Shown: positions 50,313 through 63,297 of the stretch, one piece after another
How positions within the stretch are numbered: position 1 is the first letter of the stretch
How the letters are laid out: each line of letters opens with the position of its first letter
Assembly (NCBI GenBank): GCA_003426165.1
Contig: QUAH01000008.1
Span: forward strand, 79,143 to 143,142
DNA length: 64,000 nucleotides
From: Candidatus Saccharicenans subterraneus
Lineage (GTDB): Bacteria > Acidobacteriota > Aminicenantia > Aminicenantales > Saccharicenantaceae
Reading direction: 5' to 3'
Made by a program: the position numbers and the translations under genes
The notes under the pieces: generated by a model
What the model saw: the letters and a program-made list of their open reading frames with translations, nothing else
Database searches by the model: none
What the model was told of the DNA's origin: nothing

Positions 50313-50816
50313 TTGCCCGGATAAAAGAACCACGGGAGCCATCAGATTGTAAGCGATGCGTGATGGACATGATGAAGCCAACCTGGTTCACCTCTCTCAT
50401 CAGGAGTTGACGGATCAATCACCTAAATAGATTTATTTGGTAGATGATTCTGGCCGCAGATTACGATTCAAAAAAAGTCCCGGCACCCCATATAAGCTTA
50501 TAAGTTGCAAGATTTCATCATCGGCATAATGTTATTTCTTTATTCCCATCTTATTTCTTCGCTGATGAACTCTTCATTTGAGATTCCCCGGAGAACCAGG
50601 CTTCAAAAAAAATTTAAAATAGAAAACATCATTGCAGGACAAGTTATAAGATATGACGCCGCACGGGTCCCTATCATCCGACAAGACATTACCGGCAATA
50701 TTTTTTGAACTATATTTTGCAGGCTGAATTGAGCCAGCCACCAAATTTATTATCGGTGCCCTTTATCTAAACCTCCTCAGCACTCCCTGAATCTTTAACC
50801 CAGATTCTCATGGGCG

Positions 50817-50845
50817 TTGACGGCACCCGGTCCTGCCTGTAAAAT
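50817..50845 (+). promoter_or_regulatory. sigma-70-type promoter placing the transcription start at or near the start codon of the HAD gene
   Basis: TTGACG (50817-50822) - N17 - TAAAAT (50840-50845), 8 nt before ATG 50854. Confidence 0.5.
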
Positions 50846-50853
50846 TACTGCTC

Positions 50854-51510
50854 ATGAAATTCAAGGGCGTCATCTTCGATTTAGACGGGACTCTCCTCGA
50901 CACCATCAAGGATATCACCTATACCCTGAACCTGGTGCTGGCCCGCCGCGGCTACAGGCAGTATTCCGAAGACGAATGCAAGATGATGGTCGGCGATGGG
51001 ATGGAAGTCCTGGTCAAGCGGGCCGTTCCTGAAATTGCCCACGACGACCAGGCTATCATGGACCTGATCAAAGAATACCGCCGGGAATACGCCCTGACCT
51101 ACATGCAGAACTCCCGTCCCTACGATGGCATCCTGGAAGTCCTGGCCAGGTTGAAGGAAGCCGGCCTGAAACTGGCCGTCCTGTCCAATAAATCGCACGA
51201 GTTTACCGTTCGCATGACCCGGGAGCTCCTGCCCTTTGAATTCGACGTTATCCTGGGAGCTAAGCCAGGGACCCCGGTTAAACCCGACCCGGCTCCCCTG
51301 CACCAGGTCCTTCAGGAGCTCGGGCTCCAGCCTTCAGAAGTGGTCTATGTCGGCGATACCTGCGTGGACATGGAAACGGCTAGGGCCGCCGGTATCCTGG
51401 CCGCCGGGGCCCTGTGGGGCTTCCGGGACGCCAAGGAGCTCCTGCGGAGCGGCGCCCGGGTACTGCTCAAGACACCTTACGACCTGCTGCCTCTAATATT
51501 CGAGCAGTAA
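50854..51510 (+). CDS. HAD hydrolase, phosphoglycolate-phosphatase-like
   Basis: GVIFDLDGTLLDTIKDITYTLN, LAVLSNKSHEF, KPDPAPLHQVLQELG, VYVGDTCVDMETARAAG. Confidence 0.9.
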   Translation: MKFKGVIFDLDGTLLDTIKDITYTLNLVLARRGYRQYSEDECKMMVGDGMEVLVKRAVPEIAHDDQAIMDLIKEYRREYALTYMQNSRPYDGILEVLARLKEAGLKLAVLSNKSHEFTVRMTRELLPFEFDVILGAKPGTPVKPDPAPLHQVLQELGLQPSEVVYVGDTCVDMETARAAGILAAGALWGFRDAKELLRSGARVLLKTPYDLLPLIFEQ

Positions 51511-52100
51511 GAATATTAATTTTTATATTCCTCCGTATGCTCGCTTTTATCCCAATTTTTATATTGAACCCATCGATCCGCCAATCATTCTCCTGGCCTA
51601 AATTAAAGCACCGGGCCAAAAGTCTGCTTTTCAATTTCAATCTATCCTGAGCCGTTGGCCATAACGCCGTTTTGCAAAAACCAATACGCACCCATTTTAA
51701 TTACAAGTTTGTTTCAACGCGCAAAAAGGAGAGAAATTCTCAACGAAGAAAGGAAAAAGGATTGAAGTATTATTTAATAACAAGCAATACTTAAAAATTC
51801 ACGCTTTTCGTTTTTTGCTTTTACAGTTTTTGTTGAGAGTTACCAATACTATCTTCAGCCGGACTCAGTTATCGGATATCTTGCTGGGTTTGATTTCCAG
51901 GAAAAACAAATGCAAATGCGAAAAAACCTAACAGGATCCACAGTCAAGATAGGCATTAATTTAAAGGCTGATTTAAAGCCTAAATCAAAGATTAAGGGAG
52001 TATATAAGGAATTGGCCCGAATCAGGTCTGTTTTTTATTTGAACGGGATTTTTTTTTATCGAGTCCCTACTATGAAGCCCCCAGGGCATTCACTCAACCC

Positions 52101-53291
52101 TCAATCCGATGGACCTTTGTTTTGACCGGGAAAAAGGCTGATCTGAATTTCCCTGGTCACCAGTTCTTTTAATTTCTCCAGCAGCCCGGGATCGAGCTGC
52201 CGGGACTTGATGGCCCTTTCCAGGGCAAAGCGGTCCAGAGCCGATAGCCTGTCCCACAGCCCGGCCTGCCTTATCAGGTTTTCCAGCAAGACCCGCTTCT
52301 CGTCGCCGGCATTGGGAATTTTAATCTTCTCCTGCTTGCTCAGGGTCAGGTGAAATTCGCTACCCATCACTCTGGAAAGGTTGTTTTTCTCGGCATAAAC
52401 GATTATGGCCTCCCTGAGCTTTTCCAGCTCGGCTTCGGCTTCCTTCTTCTGGTTCAGGTACTCGATATATTTATTGACCAGGACGACACCTTCCTCATTG
52501 AGGTATTCATTGGCGGGCAATTCCTCCAGCTTGGCTTCATGCTTCTTCAAGGGGCAGTAATTCCAGAAAGCGCACCATTTGCAGAGAGTGCTTTCCCTGG
52601 GCGGAAATTCCCTCGCCTCTTCAATCTTCTCGATCAGCTCTACTACCTGACGCTTCAGTTCCTCCAGGTTTTCAGGTGTCCTGGTGGATGAAATCTCAAG
52701 GTCAAAGGCCACGTAATGCCAGACCAGTCGGAACTTTTCAGCCCAGGGATATTTTTTCTTAACCCCGAGCTGGTAAAGGGCCAGCTGCCGGTCGGCATCG
52801 GCCTGGGCCTGCTCCGGCAGCGACCCGCCTGTCTTGTAATCGTGGATTTCAAAGACCCCATCCGGTGTCAGGTCGATCCTGTCCACGTATCCCTGGAGAA
52901 TGTAGCGGCGCTTCCCCTCAAGCTCTATCTCTATGAAATCCTCCAGGCCCACCACCCGGTTCTGGTTGAAGGGATAGTAACGGCGGTAATAATCCTCGAT
53001 GAACTTAAGTCCCAGCCGGAAATAATCATCGGCCGTCCGGTCCTCGGCCACGATGACCACCTTTTCATGAAAATTTTTCTTCCACCGCTCTTCGTAATAG
53101 GCTTTGACCTCGTCCAGGGTCATCGTTTTGAATTTCAATTCTCCGTAGAGCTTTTCCATGGCTTCGTGGAACCTGCTTCCCAGGAAAGCCTCGATGCCTT
53201 CTTCTTCAGCCCTGATCCCGTCAATGTAGGCCAGCTTGAACTTCAAGGGACAGGTCTCGTAGGTTGAAAGCTTAGAGTTAGAATAATTCAT
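52101..53291 (-). CDS. RecB-family / PD-(D/E)XK Fe-S nuclease
   Basis: LSTYETCPLKFKLAYI, GYVDRIDLTPDGVFEIHDYKTG, QLALYQLGV, CKWCAFWNYCP. Confidence 0.87.
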   Translation of the reverse strand: MNYSNSKLSTYETCPLKFKLAYIDGIRAEEEGIEAFLGSRFHEAMEKLYGELKFKTMTLDEVKAYYEERWKKNFHEKVVIVAEDRTADDYFRLGLKFIEDYYRRYYPFNQNRVVGLEDFIEIELEGKRRYILQGYVDRIDLTPDGVFEIHDYKTGGSLPEQAQADADRQLALYQLGVKKKYPWAEKFRLVWHYVAFDLEISSTRTPENLEELKRQVVELIEKIEEAREFPPRESTLCKWCAFWNYCPLKKHEAKLEELPANEYLNEEGVVLVNKYIEYLNQKKEAEAELEKLREAIIVYAEKNNLSRVMGSEFHLTLSKQEKIKIPNAGDEKRVLLENLIRQAGLWDRLSALDRFALERAIKSRQLDPGLLEKLKELVTREIQISLFPGQNKGPSD

Positions 53292-53348
53292 TCTGTACGC
53301 CCCCTTTCCACAAATTATTCATAAAAATATTTTCAATATTTATTATTG

Positions 53349-56459
<3,111 letters not shown>

Positions 56460-57024
56460 AAACTCCTTTGACTGGATTCTTTCGTTCGCTTCAGGATTCT
56501 GAAACTTGATTCTAACAAATGGCTCCCGGGGCAACAATTAAATTCTTCGTCCGCATCATCGAGCCTTGCATCTGGCAATTTGCTTCGACCCGAAAATTCG
56601 AAGGCACATTTAGAATGATTCACAGGCCGAATCATTAATTATTTATTATCTCGCGGCCCTATTTTTCAGAATAGGTAATTCAAGCAAGATACAGCAATAC
56701 TTCGGGCCAAAACTTCGCGAAATAATAAGGCTACATCAAATGCGAGGAAGGGTTAACAAATATCATCTATGGCAAACCAGAAAAACTGCTCACCGGCAAA
56801 CATCTCCCTGGAACCAGGCCGATTATCAGCTGTAATAAGATCATCAACGATAATCCCTTTATCCTCATTTCGGTTTTTTCTAAAATATCCCCTCCAACCC
56901 CACAAAAATCGATGGCTTCAATCTTCATTAACAAATTATCATTTTTTGGCTTGACTATGTCTGTTAATATCCTCTCTCAAGAAAAAGCCTGCTGTCTTTA
57001 TTCTGCGGTAATCTTTTTGCTTGC

Positions 57025-57537
57025 TCAGGTGGTGCGGTGCCAATGGCCGCCCATGTAGCCCAGCAGCATTTCCGGGTTATCGCTGCTGAAGATAAGCTGC
57101 CGGCCGGTCGCCAGCGTTATTTTAAAGCCCTTTTTTCCCTTGGCCACATAGATTTTAGCGCCTTTGGCATATTTTATCCCGTACCCGCCGAAGTCCCTGA
57201 CCGGGGAAAAAGTGATGAGCTCCGCCTCCTTGATGTCCAGCCAGGAAACCTTGTGGAAGCGAAGGTGGAAAGGATAATAGCGGAAGTAAAAGCCTTCCGG
57301 TCTAACCTGCAGGATCAAAGCGGTTTTGAGCATGAAGTAAGGAAAAAGCAACCCGAAGATTACAAAGAGAACAATCAGAATGGCATCGGGCGCCGGCCTG
57401 GTGCCAACCGGCCTTCCCTTGATGATCTGCTGGTAAAAGCCGTACCACATCATCAGCATCGGGGCCAGGATCGGCAGCCAGAGCAGGCCCAGGTTCAGCT
57501 TCTGCCTTTCTTCGTAAATGACAGGGGCATCATTCAT
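57025..57537 (-). CDS. membrane protein with two TM helices and a PH-like soluble domain, unknown function
   Basis: 170 aa; two TM helices followed by GFYFRYYPFHLRFHKVSWLDIKEAELITFSPVRDFGGYGIKY. Confidence 0.65.
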   Translation of the reverse strand: MNDAPVIYEERQKLNLGLLWLPILAPMLMMWYGFYQQIIKGRPVGTRPAPDAILIVLFVIFGLLFPYFMLKTALILQVRPEGFYFRYYPFHLRFHKVSWLDIKEAELITFSPVRDFGGYGIKYAKGAKIYVAKGKKGFKITLATGRQLIFSSDNPEMLLGYMGGHWHRTT

Positions 57538-57740
57538 GGAGTATTCTCCCCGGCTTTGATATTTCGGTATTTACATTATTCTTGACCATGTAAGGAAACC
57601 CAGCCAGAAAATAAATTTCCGCGTATAGAACAGATTTTCATCGAATTTATTATCCCGAAGGGCTTCACGGCGTCGTCCGGGCCGGAAGACCTGAATCTGG
57701 CAACCTGCACCGTCCAGAGCACAGAAAGGACCAACCTGTC

Positions 57741-58865
57741 TCAGTTCTCCTCGCCCTCTCGTCCGGGGCCTTCCTTGCCTGCGGCCGGGTTTTCCTGTGA
57801 CTTAACTTTTTCCTTCGCTTCCTCTTCCTCTGCTTCCTCAACCAGCTCGGCTTCTTTTTTGAGGAGATAAAAACGTTCCGGGAGCACCAGGTCGGGACTG
57901 GGCTCTGAGGTTTCAATTTCTTCCACCGAGACATCGCCGAAAATAGCCCGTTCCTCGGCCTCGTGGTCCAGCTTGAAATAGTTCTCAAACTGGGAGCGGC
58001 TGAGGTAATTCATCAGGCGCAGCGTCCGGAGCATGGCCGGGGTGCTGACGCCAAAGTACCTCTTGAGGAAGATAACCTCGGGATAGGTCAGGCGGCGGGT
58101 CTTGATGTCGCGTTCCACCAGCTCCCGCACCTTGGACGGTGGAATCAGGAAGCGGGCCGCGAACGACTGGGCAAACTGCTCGCGGGGCGAATAGAGTGTG
58201 ACGTATTCATCCACGATGACATCGAGGTTGTCAATGATGGGCGATTCGTGGCGGTCCCTGAGGTAATGGCAGTAAAGGTGGGCCGCGGCCACCACCTGCT
58301 TTCCGGGAGACAGGTTGGAATTAATCAGGGCGAAGGCGGCGTCCCTCTCTTCAAGGTAGATGAAAATTCCGGAAATGCGGGCTTCCTCGGGCAGGCTGAC
58401 CCGGAAGTAGCGGCAGCCGTTGGTCTCGCCCAGGCGGAAAATGTCGCGGATGGGCTCGTTTCCCAGGCCGAGGCGGCGGCGCTCCTCTTCGGCCATGTTC
58501 TGGGGGGAAAGGCTTCCGGAATAGAGCGGGGCTAACTGGCAGTGGCGGCCGGTGAGGCGCTCCAGCTCCAGGTATTCATCGCAGATTTTCTGGAACCTGG
58601 CCAGGATTTTCTTGGTGGCCGAATTCAGGCGCTCGTCGGCCTGGAGGACGGCGAAGGGGTTCTCGCGAGTTTCGAGGAAATAGGAGACATTTTTCTGGAA
58701 ATATTTTGAGATGCGGTTAAGGGCGATGATGGAGGGGGTGCGCTTTCCGGCTTCAAGGAGCGAGATGTATTCAGACGAGAGGCCGACGGCCTCGCCCAGC
58801 TCTTCCTGGGTCAGGCCGGACTCCTCGCGCAGTTTCTTAAGGCGGGCGGCGAAAAGTTCGTTCAT
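57741..58865 (-). CDS. XRE-family HTH regulator with ImmA/IrrE-like (degenerate) peptidase domain
   Basis: HTH LKKLREESGLTQEELGEAVGLSSEYISLLEAGKRTPS; ImmA-like segment with HLYCH in place of HExxH; SFAARFLIPPSKVRE. Confidence 0.85.
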   Translation of the reverse strand: MNELFAARLKKLREESGLTQEELGEAVGLSSEYISLLEAGKRTPSIIALNRISKYFQKNVSYFLETRENPFAVLQADERLNSATKKILARFQKICDEYLELERLTGRHCQLAPLYSGSLSPQNMAEEERRRLGLGNEPIRDIFRLGETNGCRYFRVSLPEEARISGIFIYLEERDAAFALINSNLSPGKQVVAAAHLYCHYLRDRHESPIIDNLDVIVDEYVTLYSPREQFAQSFAARFLIPPSKVRELVERDIKTRRLTYPEVIFLKRYFGVSTPAMLRTLRLMNYLSRSQFENYFKLDHEAEERAIFGDVSVEEIETSEPSPDLVLPERFYLLKKEAELVEEAEEEEAKEKVKSQENPAAGKEGPGREGEEN

Positions 58866-58898
58866 TTTGATCTCCCCGGCGAACCTTCCGCCCTATAA

Positions 58899-58937
58899 TT
58901 AACAATTCGTTAAGATATTGTCAAGTTTAAATTTAAC
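58899..58937 (-). promoter_or_regulatory. candidate promoter/operator of the XRE-ImmA gene
   Basis: TTGACA on minus strand (58919-58924) flanked by TTAAC-N5-GTTAA (58899-58913) and GTTTAAATTTAAC (58925-58937). Confidence 0.45.
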
Positions 58938-59349
58938 CTTTGCCTGAGGTTAAGAGGAAGGAACTCAGGGGCAAAATCATGGATTTTGATGAGCTTTTCT
59001 TTGACTTCCAAATGCCCACCGTAAGGCGTGAACCGAGGTTTTTTTATAGGTTTATCGGGCGTGCGTTTCCTGGACCGGGCAGGATTATCTGTGAGAAAGA
59101 AATTCATATAAAACCTAGTTATTAAATAAATTTTATGACCCCCTGCCATTCACAGGGATCGCCAAAAAGGGACCTAGAAGGGGTTTATTGGAAGGTAATT
59201 GCGCTGTAAAAATACACAAAAACATTAGTAAGAAAACAGGCAAAATGTAGGAGATATTATCGGGAAAAGACTTAAGAATAAAATATCGGGCTTAGTTAAA
59301 TGGGCATTAAATTCAATAAATTTCTATAAGTCGGAAACTTGACCTGCGG

Positions 59350-59856
59350 TCAACCCCGGTAATTCTTCTGCCAGAGGTCATAATAGCCGAGGGCATGCTC
59401 GCGGAGGTGCTTTATCTCTTCCGGGGTAAGGGTGCGGGCCACCTTGGCCGGGTTGCCGAGGATGAGGGTGCCCTCGGGGAAGGTCTTGCCAGGCGGGACC
59501 AGTGCCCCGGCCGCCACCAGGCAATTATCGGGGATTATGGCCCGGTCCAGGACGACTGCCCCCATGCCGATGAGCGTGTTGTTGCCGATTTTGCAGGCGT
59601 GGAGGATGGCCCCGTGGCCGACCGTGACGTAGTCGCCGACTATGGTCGGGGTGTCGTAGTCCACGTGGACGACGCAGTTATCCTGGATGTTGGAATACTC
59701 GCCGATGACGATGTCGGCGATATCGGCCCGGAGCACGGCGTTAAACCAGATGCTGGCCCCTTTTTTGATTATGACGCGGCCGATGAGAATTGCTTTATCA
59801 GCGATAAACGATTCGGGGTGAATTATGGCCTGTTTGCTTTTATCATTTTGTGGCAT
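59350..59856 (-). CDS. gamma-carbonic-anhydrase-family left-handed beta-helix protein
   Basis: ASIWFNAVLRADIADIVIGEYSNIQDNCVVHVDYDTPTIVGDYVTVGHGAILHACKIGNNTLIGMGAVVLD. Confidence 0.92.
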   Translation of the reverse strand: MPQNDKSKQAIIHPESFIADKAILIGRVIIKKGASIWFNAVLRADIADIVIGEYSNIQDNCVVHVDYDTPTIVGDYVTVGHGAILHACKIGNNTLIGMGAVVLDRAIIPDNCLVAAGALVPPGKTFPEGTLILGNPAKVARTLTPEEIKHLREHALGYYDLWQKNYRG

Positions 59857-60337
59857 ATCTTACCTCGCCAATAAAATCGATTTTTAGTTTACCATAGGGG
59901 CGATTTGCCTTCCATCATCAGAAAAGCTTGATGTCATCAGCTCTGCCAGCCAGCACTTGATAAGGGCCATGTTAATTTGAAATGGGCAGATCCTGTAGGG
60001 TATCAACTCAGACAGATTAAGACCAGTGAAAATTAGCAAATAATAAAATAATAAGATAACAAGAAATATTTGATATTAAATCTGTCATATTAAGACTGAG
60101 AAAAAAGAACCTCCACTACTTATTACTATTTTTGGGGATCCAGTAATTAATTTTATGGATCATGACGCCTCTTAACTCTAAAAGATTCGCTTAATGATGG
60201 ATGATTGTTCCCCAGCGGAAAATTTAATTGTTTTTCTATTTGAGTTCTATAAATATCGGTATACGCTGATTTCTACATCGCACTGGTTAGAACTTTAGAC
60301 CTTAGGCCAGGATTTTCGGCATTATACCCCGGTTCCC

Positions 60338-61306
60338 CTACCTTTCAGGATAAAGCGGAGGAAGGCTGAGGTATTCGTTGGTGATGCGGCGGTGAGCTAA
60401 TTGCCTGTAAATCAGGCTGACCCGGTCGGCATCCAGCCCGATGACCCGGGCCACTGATTCCGCCGGGATGCCGTTCTTTTCGCCGTAGAGGCAGGCATCA
60501 AGCTGTTCATAGGGCAGGCCGAAGAAAAATTCGTCCTGTCCCTGGGATAGCGGGTGGATATCGGCCGTAGGTTTGCGTTGAGTGATGGCCTCGGGCAGCC
60601 CAAGGTACTTTCCGAGCTGGTATATCTGCATCTTATAGAGATGGGCAATGGGCTTAAAATCGCCTGCCCCGTCCCCCAGCTTGACAAAGAACCCCTGGTC
60701 GCTTTCTAAGAGATTAGAGGTCCCGGCCACGGCATAATTAAACCTGTCAGCATAGTGATACTCCAGCATCTTGCGGGTCCGCTGCTTGAAGTTGCTCAGA
60801 GCAATCATGTGAAGCAACCTATCGGCGGGCAGCCGCTTCCGGATGATCTCACCCCTGGGCGATTGGACTACCAGCCAGAAAAAGGAAAAGATGCGTTCCT
60901 CGGAGACATCGGAGGCAGAGATTTTCCATTTCCAGCCGTCTGCGTATTCGGGAATTAACTCCTGGATGCAGGAAGTCATTTCGTCATAGAAGCCGAGACC
61001 GGCCAGAATCGGGGTTATTTCACGGTGTATCGTCCTGATGCCGAGGCTTTCGCCCACCAGCCGGCTGAGCTTCAGGGTATCGGGATGAGAATCTTTTTCA
61101 GGCATAAGCAGGCCCACAACTTTATCCGGGCCAAGAGCCCTGACACAAAGGGCCGCCGTCACCGAGCTGTCAATGCCCCCTGAAATTCCCACCACGGCTC
61201 CATGCTTTCGGAGGCGGCGGGCAACAGCTTCAGAAATAAAAGCGGTCAGCCGCGCCGTTTCCTTTTCATAATCAAGCTTCAGCACATCATATGAAAATTC
61301 ATTCAT
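60338..61306 (-). CDS. nadE: NAD+ synthase (no N-terminal glutaminase domain)
   Basis: VVGISGGIDSSVTAAL, AGTSNLLESDQGFFVKLGDGAGDFKPIAHLYKMQIYQLGKYLGLPEAI; start at MNEFS preferred (ORF opens at 61324). Confidence 0.9.
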   Translation of the reverse strand: MNEFSYDVLKLDYEKETARLTAFISEAVARRLRKHGAVVGISGGIDSSVTAALCVRALGPDKVVGLLMPEKDSHPDTLKLSRLVGESLGIRTIHREITPILAGLGFYDEMTSCIQELIPEYADGWKWKISASDVSEERIFSFFWLVVQSPRGEIIRKRLPADRLLHMIALSNFKQRTRKMLEYHYADRFNYAVAGTSNLLESDQGFFVKLGDGAGDFKPIAHLYKMQIYQLGKYLGLPEAITQRKPTADIHPLSQGQDEFFFGLPYEQLDACLYGEKNGIPAESVARVIGLDADRVSLIYRQLAHRRITNEYLSLPPLYPER

Positions 61307-61421
61307 ATGTTCTTTTCCTGGCATTGGCGCACCTCATTTCTTCCAGGTTTCCCCGGGTTTTATTATTTTTTTACCCTTCTTAAAAATCTTGGTTTTATCC
61401 CCGGCCTACACCTATATAGAC

Positions 61422-63035
61422 TCATCCCGGCTCCGGAAATATCTTTAGCTGAACCGGTTTTTTATGGGGCTCCCCTTTCTTCAGAGAAGCTAAAAGTTTC
61501 TTGTAGTTAATCTTGCCGTTGGGGGTTTTCGGCAGGGAATCCATCAGCCAGATATGGCGCGGCATTTTATATGGCTCGAGATTCTGCTGACAGTGCTGTT
61601 TGATCAGGTTCTCATCCAGCTTTGCTCCCTTTCTTCCAGCGACAAAAACGCCGATGACCGCTCCGCCAATTTCATCTGGGACAGCGACCGCGGCAACTTC
61701 CACTATTCCATCCAGACCGGAAATCACCTTTTCCACCTCGGCCAGGTTAATCCGATGGCCATAGGACTTGATCTGGCGGTCGCGACGTCCCAAAAAATAG
61801 AGCAGGCCATTTTCATCCTGGCGGAACAGGTCGCCGGTATGGAGCCAGCGGTCTTCCGGATAGCGGCCCTGCCTGAAAACTCTTTTAGTCAGTTTCTTAT
61901 CCCGCCAGTAGCCCTGCATTACAGTGGGGCCCCGGACGAGAAGCTGGCCAGGTTTCCCGGGTGGAACCGGTTGGCCGCGGCGGTCGACAATCATCACTTC
62001 AAGATTTGGCATGGGAATACCCACCGAGTCCGGGTATTTATCGATCAGGTCAGGCGGGAGGTAGCTAACCCTCTTGCATTCGCTGAGGCCATACATGGAA
62101 AAGAGCTTGACTTCGGGCAATAACTGCCTCAACTGTCGGATATGAGAAACCGGCCAGGCCGCCCCGGTGTTCGTAATATAGCGCAGGGACCTGAGTTGCT
62201 TTTCGGGGAACTTTTTCAGCTTGAGGAGCATAGCCGAAATCGAGGGAATTATCGGAAAGCCGGTGACCTTTTCTTTCTCGATTGCGGCCAGTATGTCCTG
62301 AATGTAACCGAAGGACGATTCCAGAACGACCGTCCCGCCGAACATGAAGCACATCAAGACCTGGTAAAGCCCGTAGTCAAAGGAAAGTGGCAGGACATCC
62401 AGGATGATGTCATCGCTGGTATTTCCCAGATACTGAATGATGCTTCGGGCAGCGGTAACCACGTTGTGGTGAGTGCAGATAATGCCCTTGGGCTTTCCGG
62501 TTGAACCGGAGGTATAAATCAGGCAGGCCAGGTCGTTTTCCAGGAGACGCGGAAAATGGACGTCCACGGAAAGCTTTTCCATCAGGCCGGCAAAATTCAG
62601 GGCCTTGGGAAATGTTCGGGGAGGAGACTGGCTGCCATCAACAATGATGATCTGCAGTTCTTCCGAAGGCGGCTCGAAAGCTTCTTTCTGAAAAAGTTTG
62701 CGTCTGTAAGTGATAAGAATGCGAGCACCCGAGTCTTCAATTATGGAATTGATGACCGGCCAGGGGCTTTTCGGTTCAAGGATGATGAAAACTCCGCCAG
62801 CTTTAAGAATGCCGTAAATTGATATGACCGCTTCCGGGGAATTATCCAGGCAGATGACCACCCGTTCTCCACGCCTTAATCCCATGAGGACAAGGGCGGC
62901 GGCCAGGTTGGCCGATTTTTCCTCGACTTCACGGTAACTTAGACGCTGCCCTCTGGAGATGAGAGCTATTTTATCAGGCTGGCGGCGGGCGGTCCGGGAT
63001 AGCCAATCGTGGACCAGAACCGGGTCAAATTGCAT
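61422..63035 (-). CDS. AMP-dependent acyl/aminoacyl ligase (ANL superfamily)
   Basis: CLIYTSGSTGKPKGIICTHHN, FSMYGLSECKRVSYLPPD, LHTGDLFRQDENGLLYFLGRRDRQIKSYGHRINLAEVE, PKTPNGKINYKKL. Confidence 0.9.
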   Translation of the reverse strand: MQFDPVLVHDWLSRTARRQPDKIALISRGQRLSYREVEEKSANLAAALVLMGLRRGERVVICLDNSPEAVISIYGILKAGGVFIILEPKSPWPVINSIIEDSGARILITYRRKLFQKEAFEPPSEELQIIIVDGSQSPPRTFPKALNFAGLMEKLSVDVHFPRLLENDLACLIYTSGSTGKPKGIICTHHNVVTAARSIIQYLGNTSDDIILDVLPLSFDYGLYQVLMCFMFGGTVVLESSFGYIQDILAAIEKEKVTGFPIIPSISAMLLKLKKFPEKQLRSLRYITNTGAAWPVSHIRQLRQLLPEVKLFSMYGLSECKRVSYLPPDLIDKYPDSVGIPMPNLEVMIVDRRGQPVPPGKPGQLLVRGPTVMQGYWRDKKLTKRVFRQGRYPEDRWLHTGDLFRQDENGLLYFLGRRDRQIKSYGHRINLAEVEKVISGLDGIVEVAAVAVPDEIGGAVIGVFVAGRKGAKLDENLIKQHCQQNLEPYKMPRHIWLMDSLPKTPNGKINYKKLLASLKKGEPHKKPVQLKIFPEPG

Positions 63036-63048
63036 CTATTTTAACCCT

Positions 63049-63297
63049 TTAACCCTGTGTCCCGAGTTTCCTCTCAACAAACTTGGCAATTTTATTTATG
63101 CTGTCCAGGTTTTCGGCGGTTAATTCTTCGTCTTCTACCTTAATCCTGAAGCGATTTTCTATAAACCCGACGATTTCCAGAATGCCAACGGAATCAACCG
63201 TGTTAGTGTCAATTAGCGACATTTCATCATCGAGTTGGTCTCCGCAGTTAAATAAAAATTTTTCCAGTATGAACTTTCTCACTTCATCTTTGATCAT
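63049..63297 (-). CDS. acyl carrier protein
   Basis: 82 aa with Ppant-site NTVDSVGILEIVGFIENRFRIKVEDEELTAENLDSI. Confidence 0.88.
   Translation of the reverse strand: MIKDEVRKFILEKFLFNCGDQLDDEMSLIDTNTVDSVGILEIVGFIENRFRIKVEDEELTAENLDSINKIAKFVERKLGTQG

Noticed and set aside
51910-52125. 71-aa ORF before the RecB-like nuclease
   Set aside because: AT-rich, runs into the convergent nuclease gene, no RBS or family resemblance.
52101-53291. Cas4
   Set aside because: RecB-like Fe-S nuclease fold is shared, but size (396 aa), C-terminal extension and lack of cas neighbours favour a general RecB-family nuclease.
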